The translations under genes were made by a program, and so were the position numbers. A model generated the notes under the pieces. It was not told the origin of the DNA, made no database searches, and saw nothing but the letters and a program-made list of their open reading frames with translations. A stretch of DNA of 40,877 nucleotides from Oscillospiraceae bacterium (GTDB lineage Bacteria; Bacillota; Clostridia; Oscillospirales; Oscillospiraceae): assembly GCA_009785525.1 (NCBI GenBank), contig WQWC01000016.1:1-40877 (forward strand), in the 5' to 3' direction. Shown piece after piece: positions 1-7,222 of the stretch. Each line of letters opens with the position of its first letter. Positions within the stretch are counted from its first letter, which is position 1.

Positions 1-658
1 CCATGAGCGCAACGCCTACCATAATGCTTACACGCATATTGTTGAGGCTGTTCATGGAGATAATCAGCGGTTGTTCGGCTAAAAAAATGGGGTAAAGCAT
101 ACCACCCGCCGCATGGACAAAGGACGAGCTTTGTATGATGATTTCCGTGGGCTGTGTCCCTGCGACAAAATACACGGTATAAAATTCTTGCCGTGGGGTC
201 ATATCTTCTAAGCTTTGCCCCGGCTTGCCCACAGATACATAGACTTCTCCATCTACCCAAAGGGTCATAGCGAATATGGCACTATGCCCTGATATGCCAT
301 AGACCGCACCCTCATCCAGTTGGAGTGAAATGCGATATGTCGCAAGCATGGAGCGTCCGTCTTGCTGATCCGGGGTATGTGTCACTCTGCCCGCTGCGAA
401 ATCTGCCGGGGTGTAAAGTACGCCACAATAACGCTCAAAAGCGATTGGGGAGAGATAGGCTATTTGTGAAGAAAGGTCAACGCCGTCCAGCTCTGCAGGG
501 TCGCTGATGTACGCTGTATCGCTTCTTGTAAGCATCATCACAGAGATAAACAATACAGATACAATGAGTAGGTATATCAGTGCGATTAGGGGATAGCGTT
601 TCTTTTTCGTGGTGCTTTTGTCCTTATCAGATTGTATCGGTGCTATGTTCTGTTCCAT
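1..658 (-). CDS. Partial membrane sensor-like protein (7TMR-DISM-like N-terminus), cut by left edge
   Basis: This reading frame starts at the ATG complementary to 656-658 and runs off the left end, so only about 219 N-terminal residues are visible. An AGGGGG ribosome binding site lies about 8 bases upstream. The protein begins with a short Lys-rich cytoplasmic stretch, then one hydrophobic helix at about residues 20-43, then an extracytoplasmic region. In that region a beta-rich pattern (MTLWVDGEVY, SVGKPG, then a conserved VHAAGG stretch) resembles the extracellular sensor part of Clostridial membrane histidine kinases of the 7TMR-DISM type. The signalling output domain would lie outside the window, so whether it is a kinase, a cyclase or something else cannot be seen. 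The family call rests on pattern similarity only. Confidence 0.6.
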   Translation of the reverse strand, partial: MEQNIAPIQSDKDKSTTKKKRYPLIALIYLLIVSVLFISVMMLTRSDTAYISDPAELDGVDLSSQIAYLSPIAFERYCGVLYTPADFAAGRVTHTPDQQDGRSMLATYRISLQLDEGAVYGISGHSAIFAMTLWVDGEVYVSVGKPGQSLEDMTPRQEFYTVYFVAGTQPTEIIIQSSSFVHAAGGMLYPIFLAEQPLIISMNSLNNMRVSIMVGVALM

Positions 659-717
659 CTATATACCCCCTTGTCACCATATATCCGTAAATGAAATTTG
701 AAAACAACATTACATAT

Positions 718-746
718 ATTGTAGCAAAAAACCATTTGATTTTCAC
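718..746 (-). promoter_or_regulatory. Probable sigma-A promoter of the left-edge gene
   Basis: On the minus strand GTGAAA (741-746) and TACAAT (718-723) are separated by exactly 17 bases. The start codon lies about 60 bases downstream at 658. Confidence 0.5.
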
Positions 747-885
747 TACTTAATTTTACATATTAAAGCACCCGAAAATTTTATCCGTGAAAGTTTGGCA
801 GATTCGCCCTTTTGGTTGTAGTAGTGGTAAGAGAGAGTAACACGCAAGCATAGTCAAGCCCCATTTATATTATACATTTGAGCAT

Positions 886-919
886 AAAAAACGGGACGCA
901 TTGTATATCTGCGTCCCGT
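886..919 (-). terminator. Rho-independent terminator after the molybdopterin-subunit gene
   Basis: ACGGGACGCA (891-900) pairs perfectly with TGCGTCCCGT (910-919), a 10-bp stem with a 9-base loop. On the minus strand it is followed by a run of T, so it ends transcription coming from 1030-3375. Confidence 0.8.
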
Positions 920-1029
920 TTCTCGTGCCATTCCGTTAGCCCATCTGCCATAAAGTATTGATTTTATTGGGTTCTTGCTTTGTGTCGTATGTCAGCCGGG
1001 CTCAAGGCAGTGTTTTTTATCGTTTATAC

Positions 1030-3375
1030 TTACGCTTTGCCCAGCGCTTTCAGCACTTTATCCGGCGTTGCTGGTGGGTCTACCCATACGCCGATTGCGT
1101 TGTGAATTGCGATAACCACCATGTGTGTGTTGGCAAGTGAGTGGCTTATGCCAGATGCGCCGTAGGCCGCGTTACCTGCACGGGTTTCAAGGAATTGCCG
1201 CTCTACATGCGGTATGTCAAGCATTGTTGGCTTTTTGTAGTCTATCATGTTGTTATTCAGCCGAACCCCAGTCCTCTCATCATAGACATAGTCCTCCAGA
1301 AGCTGGCACCCCTGGCTGAAGTACATAACCTGGTCAATCTGACTTTCCAACGACGTCGGGCGCAGGACTTTGCCGGGATCTGCGACGACGCCGAAACGCA
1401 GAACTTCAACTTCGCCTGTTTCGGTATCGACTGCTACTTCACAATAAGCAGTGTTCATTGTGTCCAGCATTCTGCCGAGGCCGACGCTCCAAAGAGCAGC
1501 CGGTGGCCTGCCGGTATATGTCGCCACAACATAGCTGGTTACCGCATGGGCAAGGGGATGGCAGATAGACGGATCATTCTTTACAACGATTTGACCGCCG
1601 ACGAGATCAAGCTCCTCGGCGTTATAGCCTTTAAGCGGATTCGGGCCGGGATAGGAAGCCGGACCTTTCATGGCGGGCGGATATGGATTTTCAGCTTCAT
1701 TTGCCGCCGCTTCAAGAATTTGCTTTTTCAGGATATTTGCGCATTCTTTCATAGCCCAGGCAGAAGCTGTGCTGCCGTCAGAGCCGCCGCCGACAGGCGT
1801 GAATTGTTCTTTATAGTTAAATTCAATGACGACATCATCATACTCAAGTCCGAGTTCTTCCGCGACAACCATCGCGTTACACTCAACGGCGAATATACCT
1901 GTGACAGGCCCCTGCGTTGGCATAATTACTTTGCCTTTCCGCAGCTCCAGCTTGCATTCATAGCCGGAAATCGCATGGCGCGGGCACATCTGATAACGGA
2001 AGCTCATGCCGTGATAACGCCCGTCCGGCAGTTTTTTCATTCCTGCATGATGCCAGTTCCAGTCCATCATTTCTATACCCGCTTCAACGCATGCCTCAAA
2101 ACTCGGCACAAGCCGCATGTCTTCCTGCGAATCCGGGCCGTGGAGGTTCAGTCTTGCTATATCGATCGGGTCTTTTCCCAGCTTTTCGGCGATCAGATAT
2201 ACCGCCATCGTGCCGGAATCCCAATTGAATGGGCAGTGCTGGCCGCTGGTGTACATTTTTCCGCGGTTTGAGTCTACTATCTCCATGTACTGCCTTATGT
2301 TCATACACTTCATCGTATAATATGGCCCGTAGCCATGGTCGCCCGATGTGGCGAAAAACGCCGTGCCTTGGATGCCGCCGTCGGCAACGGAATAGTCATC
2401 AATTGCGGTGATAAGTCCATCGTCCGTGAAGCCGACTTTCATGTACATATAACGCTGGTTCATCAGGAAATCAAACGTATCCTCGCGCGTGTCGGCACAT
2501 CTGACCGGGCGGCCGGTGCGGCGGGCGAGAAGCGGGGTGATCTCCTGCGAACGGCGCATACCCCAGTCGCAGTATTTCCCGCCCTGGAAGATTCCTTCCT
2601 GCACGGTCTGCTCAATCGGGATTTTATACATCGGGAGGAAATTCGCCAGACGCTGAACCGCACCCTCAATGTGAAGAATATCCTCTTCCGGGCGGTACGG
2701 GTCGGCGGATGACCACCACGAGACGGTTCCTGCCGGATTTGGCATATGCGAGGCGAACGAGGGCAGTGTAAGAGAGTATTCAAGTATGTTATCCGCCTCC
2801 GCCATCGCTTTGTCCACATCGCCCTGTACCGTCTCCGCATAGGACACGTTGCCCTGCTTGGGCTTGACTGGCGGTGCGCCCATCATTCCACCGCCGGAAA
2901 CGTCTATACTTGCCGGGCGGATTGTCGGGTAATCCGGCTCCCTGCCCTTAAGTATATCAACGACGTGCGGGAGAACCTCCCACTCGACATCCAAAAGACG
3001 CAGAGCCTCTTCACATATATCTTCACCCTCCGCGACCACGATGACCGCGACTTCAACGCCCTCTCTGTCCGCGTAATTGTCGAGCCACGGGCGGCGCGGG
3101 GGTTCAATCAGCGCTTTGATATCCTCGTCTTCCCAAGTGACGATGTCAACAACGCCTGGCAGTTCTCTCGCCTTTGAGATATCTACGCTGAGAACGCGCG
3201 CATTGCCATAGGGACTCCTCAGGAATTTCGCGTGGAGCATATTCGGTATGACATAGTCAACACCGAATTTCGCGGTGCCTGTTGCAAGCGAGTGCGATGC
3301 CTTGCCCGGCAGGTTATGTTTGCCGACTACTCTGAATTCTTCCCGTTGACCGTTTACACCAATAATATCAGCCAT
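1030..3375 (-). CDS. Xanthine dehydrogenase-family molybdopterin-binding subunit, orphan
   Basis: The 781-residue protein matches the large molybdenum-cofactor subunit of the xanthine dehydrogenase/CO dehydrogenase family. The N-terminal 'hammerhead' domain covers about residues 15-150 (FGVDY, then HAKFLRSPYGNARV). A GGK stretch followed by GRPVR and TREDTF corresponds to the cofactor-binding core, and the C-terminus has the usual GV-TP-VL ending. The ATG at 3375 is chosen because GGGAGA lies 7 bases upstream; a TTG six codons earlier is not supported. Such subunits normally work with a [2Fe-2S] subunit and a FAD subunit, and neither gene is present nearby. At about residue 745, where the family has a catalytic Glu in a GxGE motif, this protein reads GISH, so the usual base seems missing. 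It has its own promoter and terminator. The substrate is unknown. Confidence 0.8.
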   Translation of the reverse strand: MADIIGVNGQREEFRVVGKHNLPGKASHSLATGTAKFGVDYVIPNMLHAKFLRSPYGNARVLSVDISKARELPGVVDIVTWEDEDIKALIEPPRRPWLDNYADREGVEVAVIVVAEGEDICEEALRLLDVEWEVLPHVVDILKGREPDYPTIRPASIDVSGGGMMGAPPVKPKQGNVSYAETVQGDVDKAMAEADNILEYSLTLPSFASHMPNPAGTVSWWSSADPYRPEEDILHIEGAVQRLANFLPMYKIPIEQTVQEGIFQGGKYCDWGMRRSQEITPLLARRTGRPVRCADTREDTFDFLMNQRYMYMKVGFTDDGLITAIDDYSVADGGIQGTAFFATSGDHGYGPYYTMKCMNIRQYMEIVDSNRGKMYTSGQHCPFNWDSGTMAVYLIAEKLGKDPIDIARLNLHGPDSQEDMRLVPSFEACVEAGIEMMDWNWHHAGMKKLPDGRYHGMSFRYQMCPRHAISGYECKLELRKGKVIMPTQGPVTGIFAVECNAMVVAEELGLEYDDVVIEFNYKEQFTPVGGGSDGSTASAWAMKECANILKKQILEAAANEAENPYPPAMKGPASYPGPNPLKGYNAEELDLVGGQIVVKNDPSICHPLAHAVTSYVVATYTGRPPAALWSVGLGRMLDTMNTAYCEVAVDTETGEVEVLRFGVVADPGKVLRPTSLESQIDQVMYFSQGCQLLEDYVYDERTGVRLNNNMIDYKKPTMLDIPHVERQFLETRAGNAAYGASGISHSLANTHMVVIAIHNAIGVWVDPPATPDKVLKALGKA

Positions 3376-3416
3376 CTGATTTTCTCCCTTCAAGTTCTAA
3401 TCGGATTTTTACAATA

Positions 3417-3445
3417 ATGATACCATACGCGCGCACGTTTTGCAA
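3417..3445 (-). promoter_or_regulatory. Probable promoter of the molybdopterin-subunit gene
   Basis: On the minus strand TTGCAA (3440-3445) and TATCAT (3417-3422) are 17 bases apart, about 40 bases ahead of the start codon. It follows the upstream gene's terminator, so this gene is transcribed alone. Confidence 0.6.
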
Positions 3446-3482
3446 GAAACATCCAAAGAAATTGCCGTATCCCAAATAAATG

Positions 3483-3522
3483 CGTAAAACGCGCCTCCCG
3501 TGCGAATCCGTGGGGCGCGTTT
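3483..3522 (-). terminator. Rho-independent terminator after the short-chain dehydrogenase
   Basis: AAACGCGCC (3487-3495) pairs with GGCGCGTTT (3514-3522), and two further inner pairs are possible. On the minus strand the stem ends in TTTTA. It lies about 25 bases beyond the stop codon at 3545. Confidence 0.7.
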
Positions 3523-3544
3523 ACGGCGATTTTATGTAGAATTT

Positions 3545-4534
3545 CTATCTCTGATTGATATTCTTATAATCTTTGAACAGCGTATCCGGCGCAGTTTTTA
3601 TTACTTCTTCAACCGTCCAGCCCTCTGGGTTCTGCATCATCGCCACAACGGCCGGGTTGGAATAACGCATTATACTGCCGCCGAATGTCATAAATACAGA
3701 GCCGTTTATGTCTTTTGCGGCGTCCGTCGCCAGATAGGTGATGAATGGGGCGAAAAGTTCCGGCGGTTCCGTCCCATCATACGTGACTATTGGAATTCCG
3801 CTTTTTGTGGATGTCTCGTCTTTTTCAACGACTTTGTCAAACAGTTCCATATCGACCGAAGCGCGCGTTTTTGCTCCCGGAGCGAACGCATTGGATGTGA
3901 TGTTGTCGTCGGCGAGTTCACAGGCCAGCGCCCAGGTCAAACCTAAGACTCCGGCGTTTGCCGTGCAATATTCCGCCTGGCGTATATCGCCGCCTAAAAA
4001 TGCCGGTGAAGAGCAATTGATAATACGCCCCCAGCCTTTTTTACGCATATACGGGACAGCGTGGCGAATCATGTTGAAGTACCCTTTCGGCTTTACCGCG
4101 TTGACTGTGTCCCAGAGTTCTTCAGAGATTTTTTCAACAGGTGCGAACCCAAAAGCACCCGCGACATTGACGATTATATCGACAGAACCGTAAGTCTCTG
4201 CCGCGAAATCGACAATGCGTTTGGCCTCATCGAAATCAGCGATATTGCCGTAACACGCCGACGCTTCGCCCCCGGCTGCACGGATTGCCGCCGCCGTTGT
4301 CTCCGCGTCGCCTGTGTATTTTTCAATCTCTGTGTTATACCATTCCAATTGCTCCGGAGTCAGCTTCGCAAGCCTTGCCTCATCCAACTGATTTGCTGTG
4401 TTCTTCTTCAATGGCCCCCTGTTGTTAGTGACAACTTTAGCGCCCTCTTCCGCCAGGGATAGTGCAACCGCCCGTCCCACGCCTTGGCCGGAGCCTGTCA
4501 CAATCGCCACTTTGCCGTTTAGTAAGTTCCCCAT
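3545..4534 (-). CDS. Short-chain dehydrogenase/reductase lacking the catalytic lysine
   Basis: This 329-residue protein has the classical SDR Rossmann fold: a TGSGQGVG dinucleotide-binding motif near residue 14, an NVAGAFG stretch matching the NNAG motif, and a catalytic Ser region (NCSSP). The sequence after the first strand (NNRGP and a charged insertion of about 45 residues) recalls the dehydrogenase domain of peroxisomal multifunctional enzyme type 2, which oxidises 3-hydroxyacyl-CoA. The usual YxxxK motif reads Y189-CTA-N193, and the AAC codon is clear in the DNA, so the catalytic Lys is replaced by Asn. I place the start at the second ATG (4534) because AGGAGG is 7 bases upstream of it and only 1 base from the first ATG at 4540. 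It is monocistronic, with its own promoter and terminator. Substrate unknown. Confidence 0.85.
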   Translation of the reverse strand: MGNLLNGKVAIVTGSGQGVGRAVALSLAEEGAKVVTNNRGPLKKNTANQLDEARLAKLTPEQLEWYNTEIEKYTGDAETTAAAIRAAGGEASACYGNIADFDEAKRIVDFAAETYGSVDIIVNVAGAFGFAPVEKISEELWDTVNAVKPKGYFNMIRHAVPYMRKKGWGRIINCSSPAFLGGDIRQAEYCTANAGVLGLTWALACELADDNITSNAFAPGAKTRASVDMELFDKVVEKDETSTKSGIPIVTYDGTEPPELFAPFITYLATDAAKDINGSVFMTFGGSIMRYSNPAVVAMMQNPEGWTVEEVIKTAPDTLFKDYKNINQR

Positions 4535-4572
4535 GTTCATTCCTCCTGTGGTGTTGTATTTTAATATAGTAT

Positions 4573-4602
4573 ATTATACAACATTCGGGCATCTGATTGC
4601 AA
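4573..4602 (-). promoter_or_regulatory. Probable promoter of the short-chain dehydrogenase
   Basis: On the minus strand TTGCAA (4597-4602) and a perfect TATAAT (4573-4578) are 18 bases apart, about 40 bases before the start. Confidence 0.65.
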
Positions 4603-4630
4603 GCCTGCAGGGATGAGCTTTGTCAGCACC

Positions 4631-4685
4631 TGTAGGGGCGGTCATCCCCGCCCGCCCGCGGGCGACCGGGACGGTCGCCCCTACA
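4631..4685. repeat. TGTAGGGGCG-type palindromic repeat, copy 1
   Basis: The element starts with TGTAGGGGCG and ends with its reverse complement CGCCCCTACA, with a central CCCGCGGGC core. Related copies occur at 5383-5435, 9793-9819 (half copy) and 20026-20135. A further partial copy abuts it at about 4702-4720. It has the look of a small palindromic element dispersed between genes. Confidence 0.8.
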
Positions 4686-4714
4686 TGGGTGCGGGATAAA
4701 AGGGCCACGCGCCC

Positions 4715-5272
4715 CTATAGGTTAAGCGCTTCTTCCCATATCTCCGGAAACTTTGCGGATACGAATTCCGACAACGGATGTTCGCCTTTTAACAATTCAA
4801 GCTCTTTGATTTCATCTAAAAGCATATGTCTATCAATTGCCTTTTGTTTCTCGGAAAGATTTTCATAACGAGTGATGACGAGCAGGCCTTCTTTTTCGTA
4901 CTGTAAAATCCGTTCATAGGCGTCGTCAACAACATCTACGTCTTGTATCTCAACAGATTCTTTTGAAATTACCGCATGTTTAATTGTTGTGTTTTCGTCA
5001 ACTTCAAAATCGCCGTTGCATGTGTATATGTATCCTTTTACTCCGCCGTAGAATTCAAGCAAGCCGTTTTTGAAAGACTCGTTATACACCGGCATACCAT
5101 CCTCGCGGATTCCATATGTCATCCAGTTAAATTCTCTGTTCCAAATATAGATTGCGGACAGGGGTTTATAGGTTGATAAATATACGCACGGATATTTTAG
5201 GTTTGACTGCGGGTTTGCAAATGGCTTCAGTGTATGCAGCCCGCCTACAGTAGTTCCGTGATAGGCTATCAA
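4715..5272 (-). CDS. Uncharacterised 185-residue protein between two repeats
   Basis: I do not recognise this protein. The most likely start is the TTG at 5272, because GGAGG lies 9 bases upstream; the frame stays open for 49 more codons but those run through a hairpin and a repeat. The N-terminus (IAYHGTTVGG, then a VYLST stretch) has the spacing of a YHGT/YLS pattern seen in some ADP-ribosyltransferase-like folds, but I cannot confirm a catalytic Glu and do not assign a function. The rest is acidic with a predicted helical C-terminus. No signal peptide or membrane helix is seen. The stop codon TAG lies in the sequence CTATAGGGGCGCG, the edge of a palindromic repeat, and a second repeat lies upstream. 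The gene therefore sits as a cassette between repeats, separating the dehydrogenase from the hydrogenase operon. Confidence 0.6.
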   Translation of the reverse strand: MIAYHGTTVGGLHTLKPFANPQSNLKYPCVYLSTYKPLSAIYIWNREFNWMTYGIREDGMPVYNESFKNGLLEFYGGVKGYIYTCNGDFEVDENTTIKHAVISKESVEIQDVDVVDDAYERILQYEKEGLLVITRYENLSEKQKAIDRHMLLDEIKELELLKGEHPLSEFVSAKFPEIWEEALNL

Positions 5273-5295
5273 TATAAGTAACCTCCGTTCTATGC

Positions 5296-5324
5296 AAAAA
5301 CCGCGCACCCAGATAAGTGTGCGG
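5296..5324 (-). terminator. Terminator between the hydrogenase operon and the 185-residue gene
   Basis: CCGCGCAC (5301-5308) pairs with GTGTGCGG (5317-5324), with one G-T pair and an 8-base loop, and is followed on the minus strand by TTTTT. It probably ends the hydrogenase transcript. It ends only about 10 bases before the ribosome binding site of the next gene, so it could also act as an attenuator for that gene. Confidence 0.7.
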
Positions 5325-5382
5325 CTTCTGCAATTGATTAAACCCAAAGGGATTAATTCCCCGTCCCTTGGGGCGTTGCTTT

Positions 5383-5435
5383 TATAGGGGCGGTTGTCTC
5401 CAACCGCCCGCGGGCGCACACTGTGCGCCCCTACA
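5383..5435. repeat. TGTAGGGGCG-type palindromic repeat, copy 2
   Basis: TATAGGGGCG at the left end and CGCCCCTACA at the right end are joined by two internal hairpins: GGCGGTTG with CAACCGCC, and GGGCGCAC with GTGCGCCC. It belongs to the same family as 4631-4685. Confidence 0.75.
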
Positions 5436-5463
5436 CGGGCTCTGCTATGGGGAGATTCAATAC

Positions 5464-7209
5464 TTACACCGAACGTTTAACATACTCTGTGTGAAGAAGA
5501 TCATGCGCTTTTTTGCTGTGGGGTTCACCCAGGAACTCTTCATAGAGCTTTTTGACTTCGGGGTTATCGTGCGCGCGGCGCAGGGACTTGTTCTTGTCCA
5601 CGCTGTACAGAACTTCGCGGCGCTTTTTCAGAATCTCTTCGCTTGAGTTGTGGTTTGGCTGGCCGCCGCCCGCTATACACCCGCCGGGGCAGGCCATGAT
5701 CTCTATCGCGTGATACTCTGACTTGCCGGCGCGTATGTCGTCAAGCAACTTCCTGGCGTTTCGCAGCTCATGAGCCACCGCAACTTTGAGTTTGGTGCCG
5801 TCTACTTCAATCTCGGCTTCTTTGATGACAGTGCCTTCAATGCCTCTCAATGCCTCAAACTCGAGTTTTTCGAGCGGCTTGTTCGTCAGCTTCTCATAGA
5901 ACGTCCGCAGAACAGCCTCTAAAACTCCGCCTGTGGTGCCGAATATATCACCTGCGCCGGAGGATGTGCCCATGAACGAGTCGAATTCCCCGTCAGGCAA
6001 ATCGTTGAACGAAATTCCGGCTTCTTTGATCATGCGGCCAAGCTCTCTTGTGGAGATAACGTAATCGACATCGCCCAGTTCTTCACGGTTGGCTTCGTAT
6101 TTCTTCGCCAGACACGGCATGACGGAGACGCTGACTATCTTCGACGGATCAATGCCGAGTTTTTCGGCAAGGTACGTTTTAGCCAGCGCGCCCAGCATTT
6201 CCTGCGGGGATTTGCAGGATGACGGAAGATCAAGCAGGTCGGGATAATGATGCTCCACAAATTTTATCCACGCGGGGCAGCAGCTTGTGACCATCGGCAG
6301 CGCGCCGCCGTGCTTTACCCTGTGAATAAGCTCCGCACCTTCTTCGACGACGGTTACGTCAGCCGTAAAGTTTGTTGACAACACCTGGTCGAACCCAAGT
6401 CTTCTTAAAGCCTCAACCATTTTCCCTGTGACGTCTGTGCCGGCCGGCAGACCGAAAAGCTCACCCAAAGCGGCACGGATTGCGGGGGCGGTCTGTACTA
6501 TCACGTACTTGTCCGGGTCATTAAGCGCGTTCCATACTTCTTTTGTATATGCCGCGCCGACAATCGCCCCGGTCGGGCAGACGGCTGCGCACTGTCCGCA
6601 GAATGTGCACTGAGTATCAATCAGCGGAGTGTCAAAAGCTGTGGTGACAGTTGTGTGGAATCCTCTGTTCACGGCGGATAATGCGCCGACTGATTGTACT
6701 TCATTACAGACAGCTTCGCATCTTCTGCAAAGTATGCATTTGTTAGGGTCTCTGAGAATCGAATGGCTTGAAAGATCCTGTTCGAAGTTAGTTTTCTCGC
6801 CTTCGTACGGAATCTCCCTCACGCCCAGCTCAGCCGCGAATGTTTGCAGCTGGCAGTCTAAGTTCTTGGCGCAAGTCAAACAATCCGTCGGGTGGTCGGA
6901 CAGCATAAGCTCAACCACCGTGCGGCGGGCGTGGAGGGCTCTTTTGGAATTCGTACGAACCTCCATACCCTCAAAAACGAACGTCGCACACGCCGGGACA
7001 AGCTTGCCTTTGCGGCCGCCAACCTGCTCTACAACGCAGATACGGCAGCTTGCCGGTCTGTTCAGCACTTCCAAGTCGTGCATGTTCAGGTAGCACAGCG
7101 CGGGTATGTGTATACCGGCCTGTTTTGCCGCGTCTAAGACGCTGTCGCCTTTTTTTGCGGCAACAGGGATATCGTTAATCTTTATGTTAACAGTAGCGTT
7201 ATCAGACAT
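5464..7209 (-). CDS. hndD: [FeFe] hydrogenase catalytic subunit (HndD/HydA type)
   Basis: This 581-residue subunit carries the H-cluster where H2 is formed or oxidised. In order there are a plant-type [2Fe-2S] domain (C39, C55, C58, C74), a His-ligated [4Fe-4S] site (H106, C110, C113, C119), two ferredoxin clusters (C158-C168 and C201-C211), and the H-cluster domain. The H-cluster domain shows all three signatures: TSCCPAW (C310), MPCLAKKYE (C366) and CPGGCIAGGG (C507, C511). A small-subunit-like tail follows. The ATG at 7209 is chosen because GGAGGAGGGG lies just upstream. It is the last gene of hndA-hndC-hndD, 13 bases after hndC. Length and domain order match the electron-bifurcating NAD/ferredoxin enzymes of Clostridia (HydABC) and HndD of Desulfovibrio. 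No signal peptide is seen, so the enzyme is cytoplasmic. Confidence 0.95.
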   Translation of the reverse strand: MSDNATVNIKINDIPVAAKKGDSVLDAAKQAGIHIPALCYLNMHDLEVLNRPASCRICVVEQVGGRKGKLVPACATFVFEGMEVRTNSKRALHARRTVVELMLSDHPTDCLTCAKNLDCQLQTFAAELGVREIPYEGEKTNFEQDLSSHSILRDPNKCILCRRCEAVCNEVQSVGALSAVNRGFHTTVTTAFDTPLIDTQCTFCGQCAAVCPTGAIVGAAYTKEVWNALNDPDKYVIVQTAPAIRAALGELFGLPAGTDVTGKMVEALRRLGFDQVLSTNFTADVTVVEEGAELIHRVKHGGALPMVTSCCPAWIKFVEHHYPDLLDLPSSCKSPQEMLGALAKTYLAEKLGIDPSKIVSVSVMPCLAKKYEANREELGDVDYVISTRELGRMIKEAGISFNDLPDGEFDSFMGTSSGAGDIFGTTGGVLEAVLRTFYEKLTNKPLEKLEFEALRGIEGTVIKEAEIEVDGTKLKVAVAHELRNARKLLDDIRAGKSEYHAIEIMACPGGCIAGGGQPNHNSSEEILKKRREVLYSVDKNKSLRRAHDNPEVKKLYEEFLGEPHSKKAHDLLHTEYVKRSV

Positions 7210-7222
7210 ATTTCCCCTCCTC

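Larger units (their letters stand above)
659..1029. other. Intergenic region with a promoter and a terminator only
   Basis: This gap holds the promoter of the left-edge gene (718-746) and the terminator of the molybdopterin-subunit gene (886-919). I see no convincing coding frame with a ribosome binding site in it. Confidence 0.6.

Noticed and set aside
1141-2271. Long open frame of 376 codons on the plus strand opposite the molybdopterin subunit
   Set aside because: It has no ribosome binding site, no recognisable domain, and lies entirely antisense to a well-supported gene; it is a by-product of codon use.
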